Source of the DNA: Thermoguttaceae bacterium
Lineage (GTDB): Bacteria; Planctomycetota; Planctomycetia; Pirellulales; Thermoguttaceae
Reading direction: 5' to 3'
Length of the DNA: 64,000 nt
NCBI GenBank assembly: GCA_025060325.1
Contig: JANXBW010000018.1
Location: 1 to 64,000, forward strand
The notes under the pieces were generated by a model. That model saw only the letters and a list, made by a program, of their open reading frames with translations, did no database searches and had not been told where the DNA came from. Of this stretch, positions 37,815 to 47,354 are shown piece after piece; the stretch's first letter is position 1; each line of letters opens with the position of its first letter. Both the position numbers and the translations under genes were made by a program.

Positions 37815-39176
37815 ATGAACTCAACACCCCAGCTCCGTGTGGGAACGAGGCCGTTACGAATACGTCAGGGTGGCCACCTCCTAAATCCACGAGGTTCGGC
37901 CGTAATTGCGCTAGCGGCTGTCGGTCTCCTTTTACCTCCGGTTTTCGGACGGGATTTTTATTGCGATCCCGCGAAAGGCTCGCTCCGGGGAGACGGTTCG
38001 GCAGAGCGGCCGTGGGGCAGCCTGGAGGGAGTACTTGCCGCCGGCTTGGTCCAGCTTTGCGATCGCCAAGGGCAGGTGCGAAACCCTGACGCCCCGGTCA
38101 GGCCTGGGGATACCATTTTGCTCCGCTCCGGCTGGCACGGTGTAATTCGGATCCCTTTTGGCTACAACGACCGTCCCATTACTATCGCGGCAGAGGCTGG
38201 CCATTCCCCCCAGGTGGGGTGGCTCGAAATTGGAGAAGGTAGGCGGTGGGTCATTCGAGGTCTCGCGGTTTCCCCATCACTTGCGCCGAAACCGCTCGAG
38301 CGAATCCCGAGCCGATTGGTCATGCTTGGAGAGCGGGGTGGCCCAGACAGCGCCGAACTTGTTATCGAGGATTGTTTCATTTTCACCGAATTAGATAGCT
38401 CTGGCTGGTCTGCCGAGGATTGGATCCGCAAGGCTCGCAGTGGCATTTGGCTTGGGCGAAATGGTCGGGCGCACGTGGCACGGAATAACTTCGTTTTGAA
38501 CACGCGTTTTGGCATTGAGCTTTGCGCCCCGGAATGTGTTTGCGAAGGGAATGTGGTGGCCAATTTTTCAGCGGATGGCATCCGGGCTACCCGCGACGGC
38601 CAGGTCGTCCGTCATAACGTTATTAAGAACATCTTCGTGTCGGCTCGGGATGGTGACGACAACCATGATGACGGTATTCAGGTCTTCCTTTTCAACGTGG
38701 GACGAGGAACCGTCCGCGATCTGGTCATCGAGGGGAACATTGTCGTCGCACGCGAGCGGCCCGACCTGCCATTCCCCAATCAACTACAAGGCATTGGCTG
38801 CTTTGATGGGCCCCTTGTCAACTTTACCGTCCGCAACAACGTCGTGTGGACGAACCACTATCATGGCATCTCTCTTTACGACGCACAGGCGTGTCTTGTG
38901 GAAAACAATGTGTGTTTTGCTTTGGGGCAGTCGCGCGCTCGGCCCTGGGTGATGCTTGGCCAAAAACAAAACCAGGCCCGCGGAAATACTGTCCGAAACA
39001 ATCGTGCACATAGCTTTAACTTCCGCGCCGACCCCGCGGTGATCGAAAGCGGCAACCAAAATGTGGATGAATTGTTCTTCCGTCAGCGACTCCGGGAACT
39101 TTTGGCTGAAATAAACGCCCACTTCGGCGAAGTCCATCCGGTGGCCAAACGGCCCCGGCTTGAACTGAAAGACTAG
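37815..39176 (+). CDS. Secreted right-handed parallel beta-helix protein
   Basis: About 453 aa. A signal segment (AVIALAAVGLLLPPVFG) precedes RDFYCDPAKGSLRGDGSAERPWGSL, the common start of planctomycete pectate-lyase-like/beta-helix proteins. Repeating strands with Asn ladders follow (HVARNNFVLNTRFGIELCAPECVCEGNVVANFS, LVIEGNIVVA, FTVRNNVVWTNHYHGISLYDAQACLVENNV). Such proteins bind or cleave acidic polysaccharides; no catalytic set can be assigned. ATG 37815 has GGAG 8 nt upstream, making the longer frame start unlikely. The repeat copy A lies immediately upstream and may form its 5' leader. Confidence 0.88.
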   Translation: MNSTPQLRVGTRPLRIRQGGHLLNPRGSAVIALAAVGLLLPPVFGRDFYCDPAKGSLRGDGSAERPWGSLEGVLAAGLVQLCDRQGQVRNPDAPVRPGDTILLRSGWHGVIRIPFGYNDRPITIAAEAGHSPQVGWLEIGEGRRWVIRGLAVSPSLAPKPLERIPSRLVMLGERGGPDSAELVIEDCFIFTELDSSGWSAEDWIRKARSGIWLGRNGRAHVARNNFVLNTRFGIELCAPECVCEGNVVANFSADGIRATRDGQVVRHNVIKNIFVSARDGDDNHDDGIQVFLFNVGRGTVRDLVIEGNIVVARERPDLPFPNQLQGIGCFDGPLVNFTVRNNVVWTNHYHGISLYDAQACLVENNVCFALGQSRARPWVMLGQKQNQARGNTVRNNRAHSFNFRADPAVIESGNQNVDELFFRQRLRELLAEINAHFGEVHPVAKRPRLELKD

Positions 39177-39478
39177 TTTGACCGACGGCCTCTTCAGAAC
39201 GCAGGCCCCCTGGTAAACTGATTTCCCGCGAGAGGCGGAAACTACGACCGGGAGCTCATGCCGGACCGGCGCCAGCTTGAGCTTCTCTTCGGTAAGGCCG
39301 CGATTAAGTTGAGCTTAACTTCTTGCGAACGAGGGTTGCCGCTCCGGCCCGTGAGTAGAAGAATGATGAGTTAACACTTAATCGCGCCTTAAACGGTGCT
39401 TCACGACCGCCTGCGGGCGGAATCGCAAGCCGAGATTCTCACGCACCTGGTTGCCACCGGAAGGAAGTTGCCGGACTT
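39177..39478. other. Intergenic region upstream of asnB
   Basis: 302 nt. Only the purine run GGAAGGAAG before asnB is notable. No RNA or repeat recognised. Confidence 0.35.
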
Positions 39479-41437
39479 ATGTGCGGCATTGTTGGCGGCG
39501 TGTGGACTGATTCCCGACAGACAATTAGTCCGCCGATTCTTCGGGAAATGGTGCGGCTCCTCTGCCATCGCGGACCGGATGACGAGGGTTTTTTCTTTTG
39601 GCCACCCCGGAGCGACGGCAGCACGCGGGGGATTCATGTGGCCCTAGGGCATCGCCGGCTTGCCGTCATCGACTTGCAGGGCGGCAAGCAACCCATGGGT
39701 AACGAAGACGGCAGTGTCTGGGTGGTGTTTAATGGCGAAATTTACAATTTTCGGGAGCTCCGAGAACGCCTCCGACAAGCCGGTCACCGCTTTGCCACCC
39801 GAAGCGACACCGAAGTGCTTCTCCATCTTTATGAAGCCGAAGGAATCGGCATGCTCTCGCGGCTGAATGGCATGTTTGCTTTTGCCATTTGGGACTGCCG
39901 GGAGCAGCTCCTTCTCTTGGCGCGAGACCGCTGTGGAGAAAAGCCGCTTTTTTATTTGCCGTCGGAGGGAGGCCTTTTCTTTGCAAGCGAAGTAAAGGCG
40001 CTGGTCCGCCTTCCTTTTTTTCGTGCGGAAATTAGTCCACGAGCCATTGATCTTTACCTAACCTATCAATATGTGCCTCATCCGTACACGATCTATGAAG
40101 GGGTCTACAAACTTCCGCCGGGCCATTATCTTGTTTGGCAAAGCGGCCGGGTGCGGACTGACGCGTTTTGGACCCCGGATTTTCAGTCGGAAGTCAACTA
40201 CCCGTTAAAAGGCGCAAGCGAACAACTCCGTGAACTTCTGAGCGATGCCGTACGTTTACGGCTGGAAAGCGACGTACCCCTGGGTGCCTTTCTCTCCGGG
40301 GGAATTGATTCGACCATTGTCGTGGGCCTGATGCGTCAACATGCCAGAGAGCCGGTCCATACCTTTTCCATCGGCTTTCCCGTCCGTGCCTACGATGAAA
40401 GGAACTATGCGCGGGCTGCCTCATCCTATCTCGGGACTGTCCACCACGAATATCTTGTCGAGCCGGATGCTGTGGCTATCCTTCCTCGGCTTGTCTGGCA
40501 TTATGACGAACCTTTCGCCGATAGTTCAGCCATTCCTACCTGGTATTTGGCAGAGAAGACCCGTCAACATGTGACAGTCGCGCTCACGGGCGACGGGGGC
40601 GATGAGCTATTTGCTGGCTACCCCCGTTATTGGGCGGTGCGACTTGCCTCCTGGCTCGATAGCCTTCCAGCGGGCGGGAGGAGGCTTGGCACCAGGTTGC
40701 TTCTGAAAACCCTGCCCCACTCAGCGCGGTTCAAATCCCCCTGGCGACGGCTTCGTCGATTCTTGGAGCAGCTTGAGCTTTCCCCCCTTGAGCGGTACCT
40801 GGAATGGATCGGCATCTTTCCAACCGCGATCCGGATGGATTTGTACACCCCGGGGTTCGCCGAGCGAGTCCGCGGGGAAGATTGCTATCGCGCTGCCAGT
40901 TTCTTAGAGGAAGCTTTCCTGAAAGCTGACCGGCGCGACCCGCTAACTGCCATAATGATTACCGATCTGGTAACGTATTTGCCTTGCGACCTAATGACCA
41001 AGGTGGATATCGCCTCCATGGCCCATGGTTTGGAATGCCGGCAGCCGTTCCTGGATCACCGGGTCGTGGAGTTCGCCACGAGGCTCCCGCTCAGACTAAA
41101 AATCCTGGGATTTCGGGGGAAAAGAATTTTGCGGCAAACTTTTCGGGATCTGCTTCCGCCCCCAATTCGGCGCCGCGGTAAGATGGGCTTTGGTGTTCCC
41201 CTCGATGCCTGGTTTCGGGGCCCGCTACGGCCCTTGTTAAAGCAGGTGCTGCTCGGCCAGCGCCTGCTCGGCCGAGGGATTTTCCGCCAGGAGGCAATCG
41301 AGCGGTTGATGGCGGAGCATTGGGATCAGCGCCGGGACCATAGCGCCCGACTTTGGGCACTTCTCGTCCTAGAACTTTGGATGCAGCTGTGGCTCGACGG
41401 AAAGCTTCAGCCGCTGCCGAAGATCACCTCGGCCTGA
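39479..41437 (+). CDS. asnB: Asparagine synthase (glutamine-hydrolysing)
   Basis: 652 aa. The mature N-terminus MCGIVGGVW places the catalytic cysteine at position 2 for glutamine hydrolysis. The glutaminase domain continues with LGHRRLAVIDLQGGKQPM, VVFNGEIYNFRELR and RSDTEVLLH. The synthetase domain has the PP-loop LGAFLSGGIDST, then TGDGGDELFAGYPRYW and KVDIASMAHGLECRQPFLDHR. Length and order match AsnB-type or exosortase-cluster amidotransferase-like asparagine synthases. ATG 39479 is fixed by the need for Cys2. The beta-helix gene upstream and the DegP gene downstream share the strand, but the gaps argue against one operon. Confidence 0.96.
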   Translation: MCGIVGGVWTDSRQTISPPILREMVRLLCHRGPDDEGFFFWPPRSDGSTRGIHVALGHRRLAVIDLQGGKQPMGNEDGSVWVVFNGEIYNFRELRERLRQAGHRFATRSDTEVLLHLYEAEGIGMLSRLNGMFAFAIWDCREQLLLLARDRCGEKPLFYLPSEGGLFFASEVKALVRLPFFRAEISPRAIDLYLTYQYVPHPYTIYEGVYKLPPGHYLVWQSGRVRTDAFWTPDFQSEVNYPLKGASEQLRELLSDAVRLRLESDVPLGAFLSGGIDSTIVVGLMRQHAREPVHTFSIGFPVRAYDERNYARAASSYLGTVHHEYLVEPDAVAILPRLVWHYDEPFADSSAIPTWYLAEKTRQHVTVALTGDGGDELFAGYPRYWAVRLASWLDSLPAGGRRLGTRLLLKTLPHSARFKSPWRRLRRFLEQLELSPLERYLEWIGIFPTAIRMDLYTPGFAERVRGEDCYRAASFLEEAFLKADRRDPLTAIMITDLVTYLPCDLMTKVDIASMAHGLECRQPFLDHRVVEFATRLPLRLKILGFRGKRILRQTFRDLLPPPIRRRGKMGFGVPLDAWFRGPLRPLLKQVLLGQRLLGRGIFRQEAIERLMAEHWDQRRDHSARLWALLVLELWMQLWLDGKLQPLPKITSA

Positions 41438-41473
41438 GAAGGGTTTATGGAATAGATGAGCCGTGGGGCCGAG

Positions 41474-41554
41474 CCTGCAAACTTTCCCGCTGAGTGTCCG
41501 AAGGGGACCGTTCTAAACCGTTTGGGGAACTGCGTGCGGCCCCAAGTTTGCAGG
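41474..41554 (+). other. Inverted repeat downstream of asnB
   Basis: CCTGCAAACTT (41474-41484) is exactly complementary to AAGTTTGCAGG (41544-41554), enclosing 59 nt. The flanks also contain GGGGCCG and CGGCCCC that could pair competitively. The intervening region before the DegP gene (41555-41818) has no accepted gene. There is no downstream T-tract, so it is not a classical terminator. Confidence 0.45.
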
Positions 41555-41818
41555 GAAAAGAGAGTGTTGAAGCCGGCTGCCAGTTTGACTTGCAAATATG
41601 TCGGGGAAAGTGCAAGGCCCTCCCAAGCTCGCGTATCGCCCGTGAGGTTGCTACCAAGAAAACGGGGCGGTTTTCCCCTCGCTTATCCGGGAGTGGAGAT
41701 TAAGAATAGCTTCGGGGATTCCTTTGGGCAAAACGGGCATTTAGTGATTGACTACGAATGCAAAACATGAATGTCACCAGGTACCTTTCGCATTGGGGTG
41801 GGAGAAGGAGGAGGAGCG

Positions 41819-43306
41819 ATGAACCGACATAAAGCGTGGATGGTGACGGTGGCAATGCTATTGGCCGCGGGCATCTTAGCCGCTGCAGCGTGGCGGTTGC
41901 CCGCCCTGATATCCGAGTTAAGTTACGCAGCGGAGCGCGGCCAGGCGCAAGCGCTCAGGGAGGCGTTGGCCTCTGGTCAAGCTGGACCCGCAGGGTTCCA
42001 GGCCGTCGCTCGAGCCATTCGACCTTCGGTAGTCAGCATTAATTCGGTCACGAAGATTCGCTCCACTGCTCCGCGGCTTCCACGGGCACCTTTTCCAGAT
42101 TTACCTGAGGAATTTCGCTGGTTCTTCGAGCCCCGGCTACCTTTCCCGGAGGAATTTGTGCAGCGTGGGCTAGGAAGCGGGGTTATCGTTAGTGCGGACG
42201 GTTACATCCTCACTAATCACCATGTTGTGGCCCGTGCTACGGAGATCGAGGTGACCCTTTCTGATGGCCGACGGTTCCCCGGTAAGGTCGTAGGGAGTGA
42301 CGAGCGGACCGATTTGGCCGTCGTTAAGATCGAGGCCACCGGACTCGTGCCGGCAGTGCTGGGCAATTCCGACGCCGTCGAAGTGGGTGAATGGGTGGTT
42401 GCGATCGGCAGCCCGTTTGGGCTCGACCAGACGGTGACGGCAGGAATCATAAGCGCCAAAGGTCGTTCCGACGTAGGCATCGCCGACTACGAAGATTTCA
42501 TCCAGACCGACGCCGCTATTAACCCGGGCAACAGCGGGGGACCGTTAGTCAACATGCGCGGCGAGGTCATCGGGATCAACACCGCCATTGCCTCCCGAAC
42601 CGGCGGCTTCATGGGCGTGGGATTTGCTATCCCAAGCAACATGGCCAAAGCTGTGATGGATGCCATCCTCACCCACGGCCGCGTGGAACGGGGATTCCTA
42701 GGCGTAACACTCCAGCCGCTTACAGAGGAGCTGGCGGAGTCGTTCGGCTACAAGGGTACCAAAGGTGCATTGGTGGCTGACGTCACGCCCGACCAGCCGG
42801 CAGCTAAAGCCGGGATCAAGCCGGGCGATATCATCGTGGAGTACAACGGCACGCCGGTTGAGAGCGTGACTCAACTCCGCAACGCAGTCGCGATGACCCG
42901 CCCGGGCACGAAGGTGAATATTGTGGTCGTCCGCGAAGGCCGGCGCGTGGAGCTTCGGGGTGTAGAAATCGGTCAATTCCCCGAGGACCTGCCGGTCCGC
43001 GGTGTGCCGCGCGAGGAGGCAGTCCAAGACCTTGGTCTTAGCGTTCAAACGCTCACTCCCTCTGCCGCTCAGGAACTAGGCTTGCCTGAAGACGAAAAAG
43101 GTGTTGTCGTAACTGGTGTGGAGCCTGGAAGTCTTGCTGCGATGGCCGGGATCCGACCGGGCGACGTTATCCAAGCAGTGGGCGATCGTCCGGTGACAAA
43201 CGTGTCGGAATTCCGGGCTGCTATTAAAGATTTGGGTGGTACGGGCATTCGGCTGCAGATCCGGCGCGGCGACACGCGGCTGTTTATCTTCTTGCGGGGG
43301 CGGTAG
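41819..43306 (+). CDS. Do/DegP-type periplasmic serine protease with two PDZ domains
   Basis: About 495 aa. The N-terminal membrane anchor or signal is VTVAMLLAAGILAAAAW. The catalytic triad reads as His135 (YILTNHHVV), Asp165 (RTDLAVVKIEA) and Ser239 (NPGNSGGPLV). PDZ1 begins about residue 300 with RGFLGVTLQPLTEELAESFG; PDZ2 covers LGLSVQTLTPSAAQELGLP to the end. Such proteases degrade or refold misfolded envelope proteins under stress. ATG 41819 sits after a strong GGAGGAGG run; the longer frame from 41771 lacks that support. A strong terminator follows at 43468. The specific Deg subtype is not assigned. Confidence 0.95.
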   Translation: MNRHKAWMVTVAMLLAAGILAAAAWRLPALISELSYAAERGQAQALREALASGQAGPAGFQAVARAIRPSVVSINSVTKIRSTAPRLPRAPFPDLPEEFRWFFEPRLPFPEEFVQRGLGSGVIVSADGYILTNHHVVARATEIEVTLSDGRRFPGKVVGSDERTDLAVVKIEATGLVPAVLGNSDAVEVGEWVVAIGSPFGLDQTVTAGIISAKGRSDVGIADYEDFIQTDAAINPGNSGGPLVNMRGEVIGINTAIASRTGGFMGVGFAIPSNMAKAVMDAILTHGRVERGFLGVTLQPLTEELAESFGYKGTKGALVADVTPDQPAAKAGIKPGDIIVEYNGTPVESVTQLRNAVAMTRPGTKVNIVVVREGRRVELRGVEIGQFPEDLPVRGVPREEAVQDLGLSVQTLTPSAAQELGLPEDEKGVVVTGVEPGSLAAMAGIRPGDVIQAVGDRPVTNVSEFRAAIKDLGGTGIRLQIRRGDTRLFIFLRGR

Positions 43307-43467
43307 TCGGCGACAGATGATCTCGGCAACGGAAGCTTATAGTCTGGCCGCAGGAAAAGCGATCGGCCGGCCAACTTATACTGGCAGCTTTGCCATGGAT
43401 GAATCCGGGGCTTTGTCAAGCACCTAAGCCCGGCTAACCCTTCCAACTTCGCCTGAAGTTTCTTAGA

Positions 43468-43509
43468 GGACGGTCTGGGCCCTAGCTTCTCAGATCGTCC
43501 TATTTTTTT
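43468..43509 (+). terminator. Intrinsic terminator for the DegP-like gene
   Basis: GGACGGTCTG (43468-43477) pairs with CAGATCGTCC (43491-43500) with one G-T mismatch position, followed by TATTTTTTT. This is the clearest rho-independent terminator in the window. Its right arm touches the stop codon of the convergent polX gene. Confidence 0.85.
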
Positions 43510-45230
43510 CGCCGGAGGAGTTTGGCAAGCTCAGACCACGGGCGAGCGTTTGCCACATCCGCCTTCGTTAGTCCGCCGCGGCGCGCCTGGAGCACTCCGT
43601 ATCGCATTGCATCCAACCCGTCAACGCTGTGGGCGTCGGTGGCGATCACCACCAGAACCCCGTGCTTTTTGGCACTGGCGCAAGCTACATCGTCAAGGTC
43701 CAGTCGCTGAGGGTGTGCATTTAGCTCCAGCATTTTGCCTAAAGCGGCTGCCTTGTGGATGACTGCTTCCAAGTCGATTTGGTACGGTTTGCGTTTGCCA
43801 ATGAGCCGGCCCGTGGGATGGGCAAAGCAAGCAACGTGGGGATTTTCTAAGGCCTCGAGGACGCGCCGGGTAATCTTTTCGCGGGATTGGTTCTGGCCGT
43901 AGTGGACGCTTGCTACCACCCAGTCGGCTTCGGCTAAAACGTCATCCGGCAGATCAAGGCCGCCTTCTTCCAGAATATCCACCTCCACCCCCTTGAGAAT
44001 GCGGATGCCCTTAAGGCGCCGATTGAGCCGATCGATTTCTTCCCACTGCTTGCGGAGGCGATCAGCATCCAAACCGCCCACCATGCTAACCCGCTTGGAA
44101 TGATCTGTGATGGCGATGTAACTCAGCCCCCTTGCCTTAGCCGCCAAGGCCATTTCCTCAATCGACGCCGTGCCATCTGTCCAGTCGCTGTGGACATGAA
44201 GGTCGCCTTGAATGTCAGAAATTTCCACCAACTTGGGTAAGGTACCGGCCTCGGCCCAAGCGAATTCCTCGCGGGCCTCACGGAGCTCCGGCGGAATCCA
44301 CGCCAGTCCCAAAGCTGCGTAAACTTCTTCCTCCGTTCGGCCAGCAATTCGTTTCTCGCCGCGGAAGACACCGTACTCGTTGACTTTTAACCCCAGGTCC
44401 TTTGCCCGCCCACGAAGCACGATGTTGTGATCTTTGGAGCCAGTGAAATACTGAAGAGCGGCTCCGAACGATTCTTCTGGCACTGCCCGAAGGTCCACCT
44501 GCAGACCAAGCTGCAGGCGAACCGACATTTTGGTGTCGCCCCGCGCTAAGATCTTTTCCACGCCGGAGAATCGGCCGAAATGATCCATTACTGATGCGGG
44601 ATTATCCGCGACGACAAGAAGATCTAAGTCGCCAACTGTTTCTTTGCCCCGGCGGTAGCTGCCGGCAAATTCCATTTGCCGAATACCTTTGCACCCCTCC
44701 ATGTGTTGACGAATACTTTGGGCGATTTGGTCGGCCACGGCCCAATACATTCGCTGGGCCGCTTGGGCCGCCAGCTCCAGACCTTCCAGAATGGCGGCTT
44801 CCGTCTTCTCCCCGAAACCCTTAAGCGTCCGAACACGGTGTTCCAAACACGCCTGGCGAAGTTCGTCTAAATTGGTAACCCCAAGCTCGCGGTAAAGTGC
44901 GGCCGCTCTTTTTGGACCCAAACCTGGAATCCGCAGAATTTGGAGGACACCTTCGGGCACTTGCGAGCGAAGCTCTTCCAAAAGAGGCAAAGTACCGGTC
45001 TGAGCCAGTGTGGCAATTTTCTCCGCTAGGTCTTTACCAATTCCGGGAAGCGAGCTCAGGTCTCGCTCGCCACTTTCGACAAGATCGGCCACCGACTCGG
45101 TCATCTCACCCACAGTGCGGGCAGCGTTCCGATAAGCACGCACCCGAAATGGATTAGCCCCCTGAAAGTCGAGAATATCCGCAATTTCCTCAAGGGCGGC
45201 GGCAATCTCGGCGTTGGTCAATCCGGCCAT
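43500..45230 (-). CDS. polX: DNA polymerase/3'-5' exonuclease PolX
   Basis: About 576 aa from ATG 45230, close to the typical bacterial PolX length. The N-terminus MAGLTNAEIAAALEEIADIL matches PolX starts. Helix-hairpin-helix motifs LSSLPGIGKDLAEKI and LRIPGLGPKRAAALY follow. The nucleotidyltransferase site is FAGSYRRGKETVGDLDLLV with Asp pairs and later VDLRAVPEESFGAAL. The PHP phosphoesterase domain starts IQGDLHVHSDWTDGT and continues YIAITDHSKRV and VDILEEGGLDLPDDVL. It works in base excision repair, filling gaps. A longer start at 45272 is possible but unusual for the family. Confidence 0.94.
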   Translation of the reverse strand: MAGLTNAEIAAALEEIADILDFQGANPFRVRAYRNAARTVGEMTESVADLVESGERDLSSLPGIGKDLAEKIATLAQTGTLPLLEELRSQVPEGVLQILRIPGLGPKRAAALYRELGVTNLDELRQACLEHRVRTLKGFGEKTEAAILEGLELAAQAAQRMYWAVADQIAQSIRQHMEGCKGIRQMEFAGSYRRGKETVGDLDLLVVADNPASVMDHFGRFSGVEKILARGDTKMSVRLQLGLQVDLRAVPEESFGAALQYFTGSKDHNIVLRGRAKDLGLKVNEYGVFRGEKRIAGRTEEEVYAALGLAWIPPELREAREEFAWAEAGTLPKLVEISDIQGDLHVHSDWTDGTASIEEMALAAKARGLSYIAITDHSKRVSMVGGLDADRLRKQWEEIDRLNRRLKGIRILKGVEVDILEEGGLDLPDDVLAEADWVVASVHYGQNQSREKITRRVLEALENPHVACFAHPTGRLIGKRKPYQIDLEAVIHKAAALGKMLELNAHPQRLDLDDVACASAKKHGVLVVIATDAHSVDGLDAMRYGVLQARRGGLTKADVANARPWSELAKLLRRKK

Positions 45231-45412
45231 AAGCGGCTGTATCCTTTCAGCGACGATCGACAAGAGCCCCAAAGCCCCACAAAATGGCTGTCTACGCGGT
45301 TACTCTGACCGCTTCAGACGCGGTTGTTGTCCTTCTCAAATGTGATCGCTTCCAATCTCGTTTACACTGGGGTGAAACAAAAATGCCCGCTCGATGGGGC
45401 GATGCTATCGTG

Positions 45413-46405
45413 CTAGATGTGCAGTTCCACGATGTCCTTGTCCTGAAGAACGTAATCACCCTTGACCTGCGTGCCGGGATGAACGGCCGAGCCCCAAACC
45501 CGGCCAAACTTGAGTTTTTTCACATAGTCGTTGTGGATTAACGCCGCCAAATCAAGCAGGGTGCTTCCGCGGCGGAGCGTAAACGGGCGGTCGAGGTCCG
45601 GCTCCTTTTGAGCAGGATGCTTCGTGTACACGCGGACGATGTCTAAAGCTTCGAAGATCGCCTTCTGCAACACGTCGAGACCCTCGCGGGTCTTAGCGGA
45701 AATCACATACTCCGGAAAGTCCACCGGCAGAAGCTCATGCAGTAACTCCAAGCGATCGCGGGCCTCCGGCAAGTCGATCTTGTTAGGCACAAGGAAAGTT
45801 TGCGTGTACGACAAGCCCAAATCGTCTTCGTCCAAATAGGATTTCCGGGCAAGGCGAGTTTTGGTCTGATTAAGCCGATTTAATATGGCCTGACAATGCT
45901 CAATGCCGTCGTCACTACCAAGATCGACCAATAGCAGCACCAAGTCGGCCGATCGGATGAGGCCGTACATGTACGGCTCGCAGAAGTCCGCGGTTATCGG
46001 TGGCGTATCGACGAGCTGGATCATTACGTCTTCGTAGGGCATCATCCCCGGCAAGGGGACCTTAGTGGTGAAAGGATAGTCGGCAATCTCGGGCGTAGCC
46101 CGGGTCAGGGTAGCCAAAAGCTGGCTCTTGCCGGCGTTTGGACCGCCGATGATTACCGCAGTACCGGCCCCTTGCCTGGGGATTCGGAAACTCCGGGTCT
46201 TTTTGCCACTTTTTTTCTCTGCCTCGAGCTCTCGCTTCGTCTTAGCGATTTTGGCCTTGATCGCCGCCTGGAGGTGGTCTGTCCCCTTATGCTTGGGGAT
46301 TTCAGCGAGCATCCACTGGAGACAACGAAGCTCTTCCTCCAACGTGGTAGCACGTCGGTAAGCTTCCTCGGCCTTTAGATATTGCGGGGTCAGATTCGCA
46401 GGCAT
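45413..46405 (-). CDS. TGS-domain GTPase of the Obg/DRG branch
   Basis: 330 aa. The P-loop is GGPNAGKS (residues 87-94), preceded by a coiled-coil-like charged segment (KAKIAKTKRELEAEKKSGKK). G2 is within IADYPFTTKVPLPGMM, G3 is VDTPP and G4 is NKID (VPNKIDLPEA). The C-terminal TGS domain reads PFTLRRGSTLLDLAALIHNDYVKKLKF through DIVELH. This matches the archaeal/eukaryotic DRG-like layout that also occurs in some bacteria; such GTPases act on ribosomes or translation. GGAG lies 10 nt before ATG 46405. polX lies 182 nt downstream on the same strand. The G3 motif DTPP rather than DxPG is the main sequence variation. Confidence 0.88.
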   Translation of the reverse strand: MPANLTPQYLKAEEAYRRATTLEEELRCLQWMLAEIPKHKGTDHLQAAIKAKIAKTKRELEAEKKSGKKTRSFRIPRQGAGTAVIIGGPNAGKSQLLATLTRATPEIADYPFTTKVPLPGMMPYEDVMIQLVDTPPITADFCEPYMYGLIRSADLVLLLVDLGSDDGIEHCQAILNRLNQTKTRLARKSYLDEDDLGLSYTQTFLVPNKIDLPEARDRLELLHELLPVDFPEYVISAKTREGLDVLQKAIFEALDIVRVYTKHPAQKEPDLDRPFTLRRGSTLLDLAALIHNDYVKKLKFGRVWGSAVHPGTQVKGDYVLQDKDIVELHI

Positions 46406-47003
46406 GGCCTACGAGACTCCTATCTAAAGGGCCCACGCGGACTCATTGGGGGCAACTGAGCAGTCACAATCCACTGGTCGTGGGGGGCTATTCTCGGCAA
46501 TCCTGGCCTCTCGACAGGTCCAATAGGAACCTATGACTCTCAAGTTTAAATACGCCGCCAAGCAGAGAGTGATACGCCTCTCCGGGCCCAAACCACCTGA
46601 GGACTTCCGATTGATTTTTCCCCTCGGAAACGACCCGTGGTAGTCAAGCCAATAGGCCCGGGACGCCAGGGCATTCCATTCGCCTCGATGGTAAGTTAGG
46701 CACGAGCCTAGCCTCCCCCCGAGGCCTGGGGGGTTGAGGCAAATGAGTCTCGTCCTTACCACCCTTCATGGCACAGGTTACCCGACGAAGGGGGACATTA
46801 CCCGCCGTAAAGAACGACTTTTCCGAAATTCCACATCTTAGCTCAGCTTAACGGACCTTTGGCCAAAAAGGGCATTTGCTCTATCCCATCCAGTTTGACT
46901 AATCAGCCGACATAACCTAGGCTAGTGCGAAGCCCGGGCTATCGGGGAAGCACCCCAGTTGCTTGGCCCGCCGTTACCATTCCGTAGTAGGGAGGCTCTT
47001 TCG
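46406..47003. other. Intergenic region between the GTPase gene and csrA, with a GC-rich hairpin
   Basis: 598 nt between divergent genes. At 46711-46740, GCCTCCCCCC-GAGGCCT-GGGGGG with outer GCCTC/GAGGC can form a stable stem without a T-tract. The csrA Shine-Dalgarno GGGAGG (46990-46995) contains GGA, which CsrA itself recognises in other bacteria, so translational autoregulation is plausible but not shown. Confidence 0.45.
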
Positions 47004-47354
47004 ATGTTGGTTCTAACCAGGCGGAAAAATGAAAGCATTATCATTAACGATAACATAAGGATAGTCGTCATTGGGGTGTACGGTGACCGGGTCAGGCTAG
47101 GAATTGAAGCCCCGCCGGAAATACCCGTTCATCGCAAGGAGGTTTTTGATCTCATCAAGCGAAAGCTTGCGGAAAACACCGGCAAACCTGAGGAGCCAGC
47201 CCGATCATCGCAACCGCCGGCGGAGCCTGGCCCGGGTGAAAGCCCCCGCCCGTCAGATCTCTCCCAGGAGGGCGGAGGAAAGATAAGCACTGAACACCGG
47301 CGCCCGGCATCCTCGGAAGCGAATCAGTGTGAGGGGGTGGCGGTCGCTGGCTAG
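47004..47354 (+). CDS. csrA: Carbon storage regulator CsrA with Pro/Ser-rich C-terminal extension
   Basis: 116 aa, against 60-80 in most CsrA proteins. Residues 1-50 are standard: MLVLTRRKNESIIINDNIRIVV, GDRVRLGIEAPPEIPVHR and EVFDLIK, including the RNA-binding Arg near the start and the V-x-R near residue 45. After about residue 58 the chain becomes Pro/Glu/Gly/Ser-rich and probably disordered. CsrA binds GGA motifs in mRNA leaders and controls translation. ATG 47004 has GGGAGG at 46990-46995; an upstream in-frame start at 46959 adds a non-CsrA peptide. No fliW or flagellin gene adjoins. Confidence 0.95.
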   Translation: MLVLTRRKNESIIINDNIRIVVIGVYGDRVRLGIEAPPEIPVHRKEVFDLIKRKLAENTGKPEEPARSSQPPAEPGPGESPRPSDLSQEGGGKISTEHRRPASSEANQCEGVAVAG

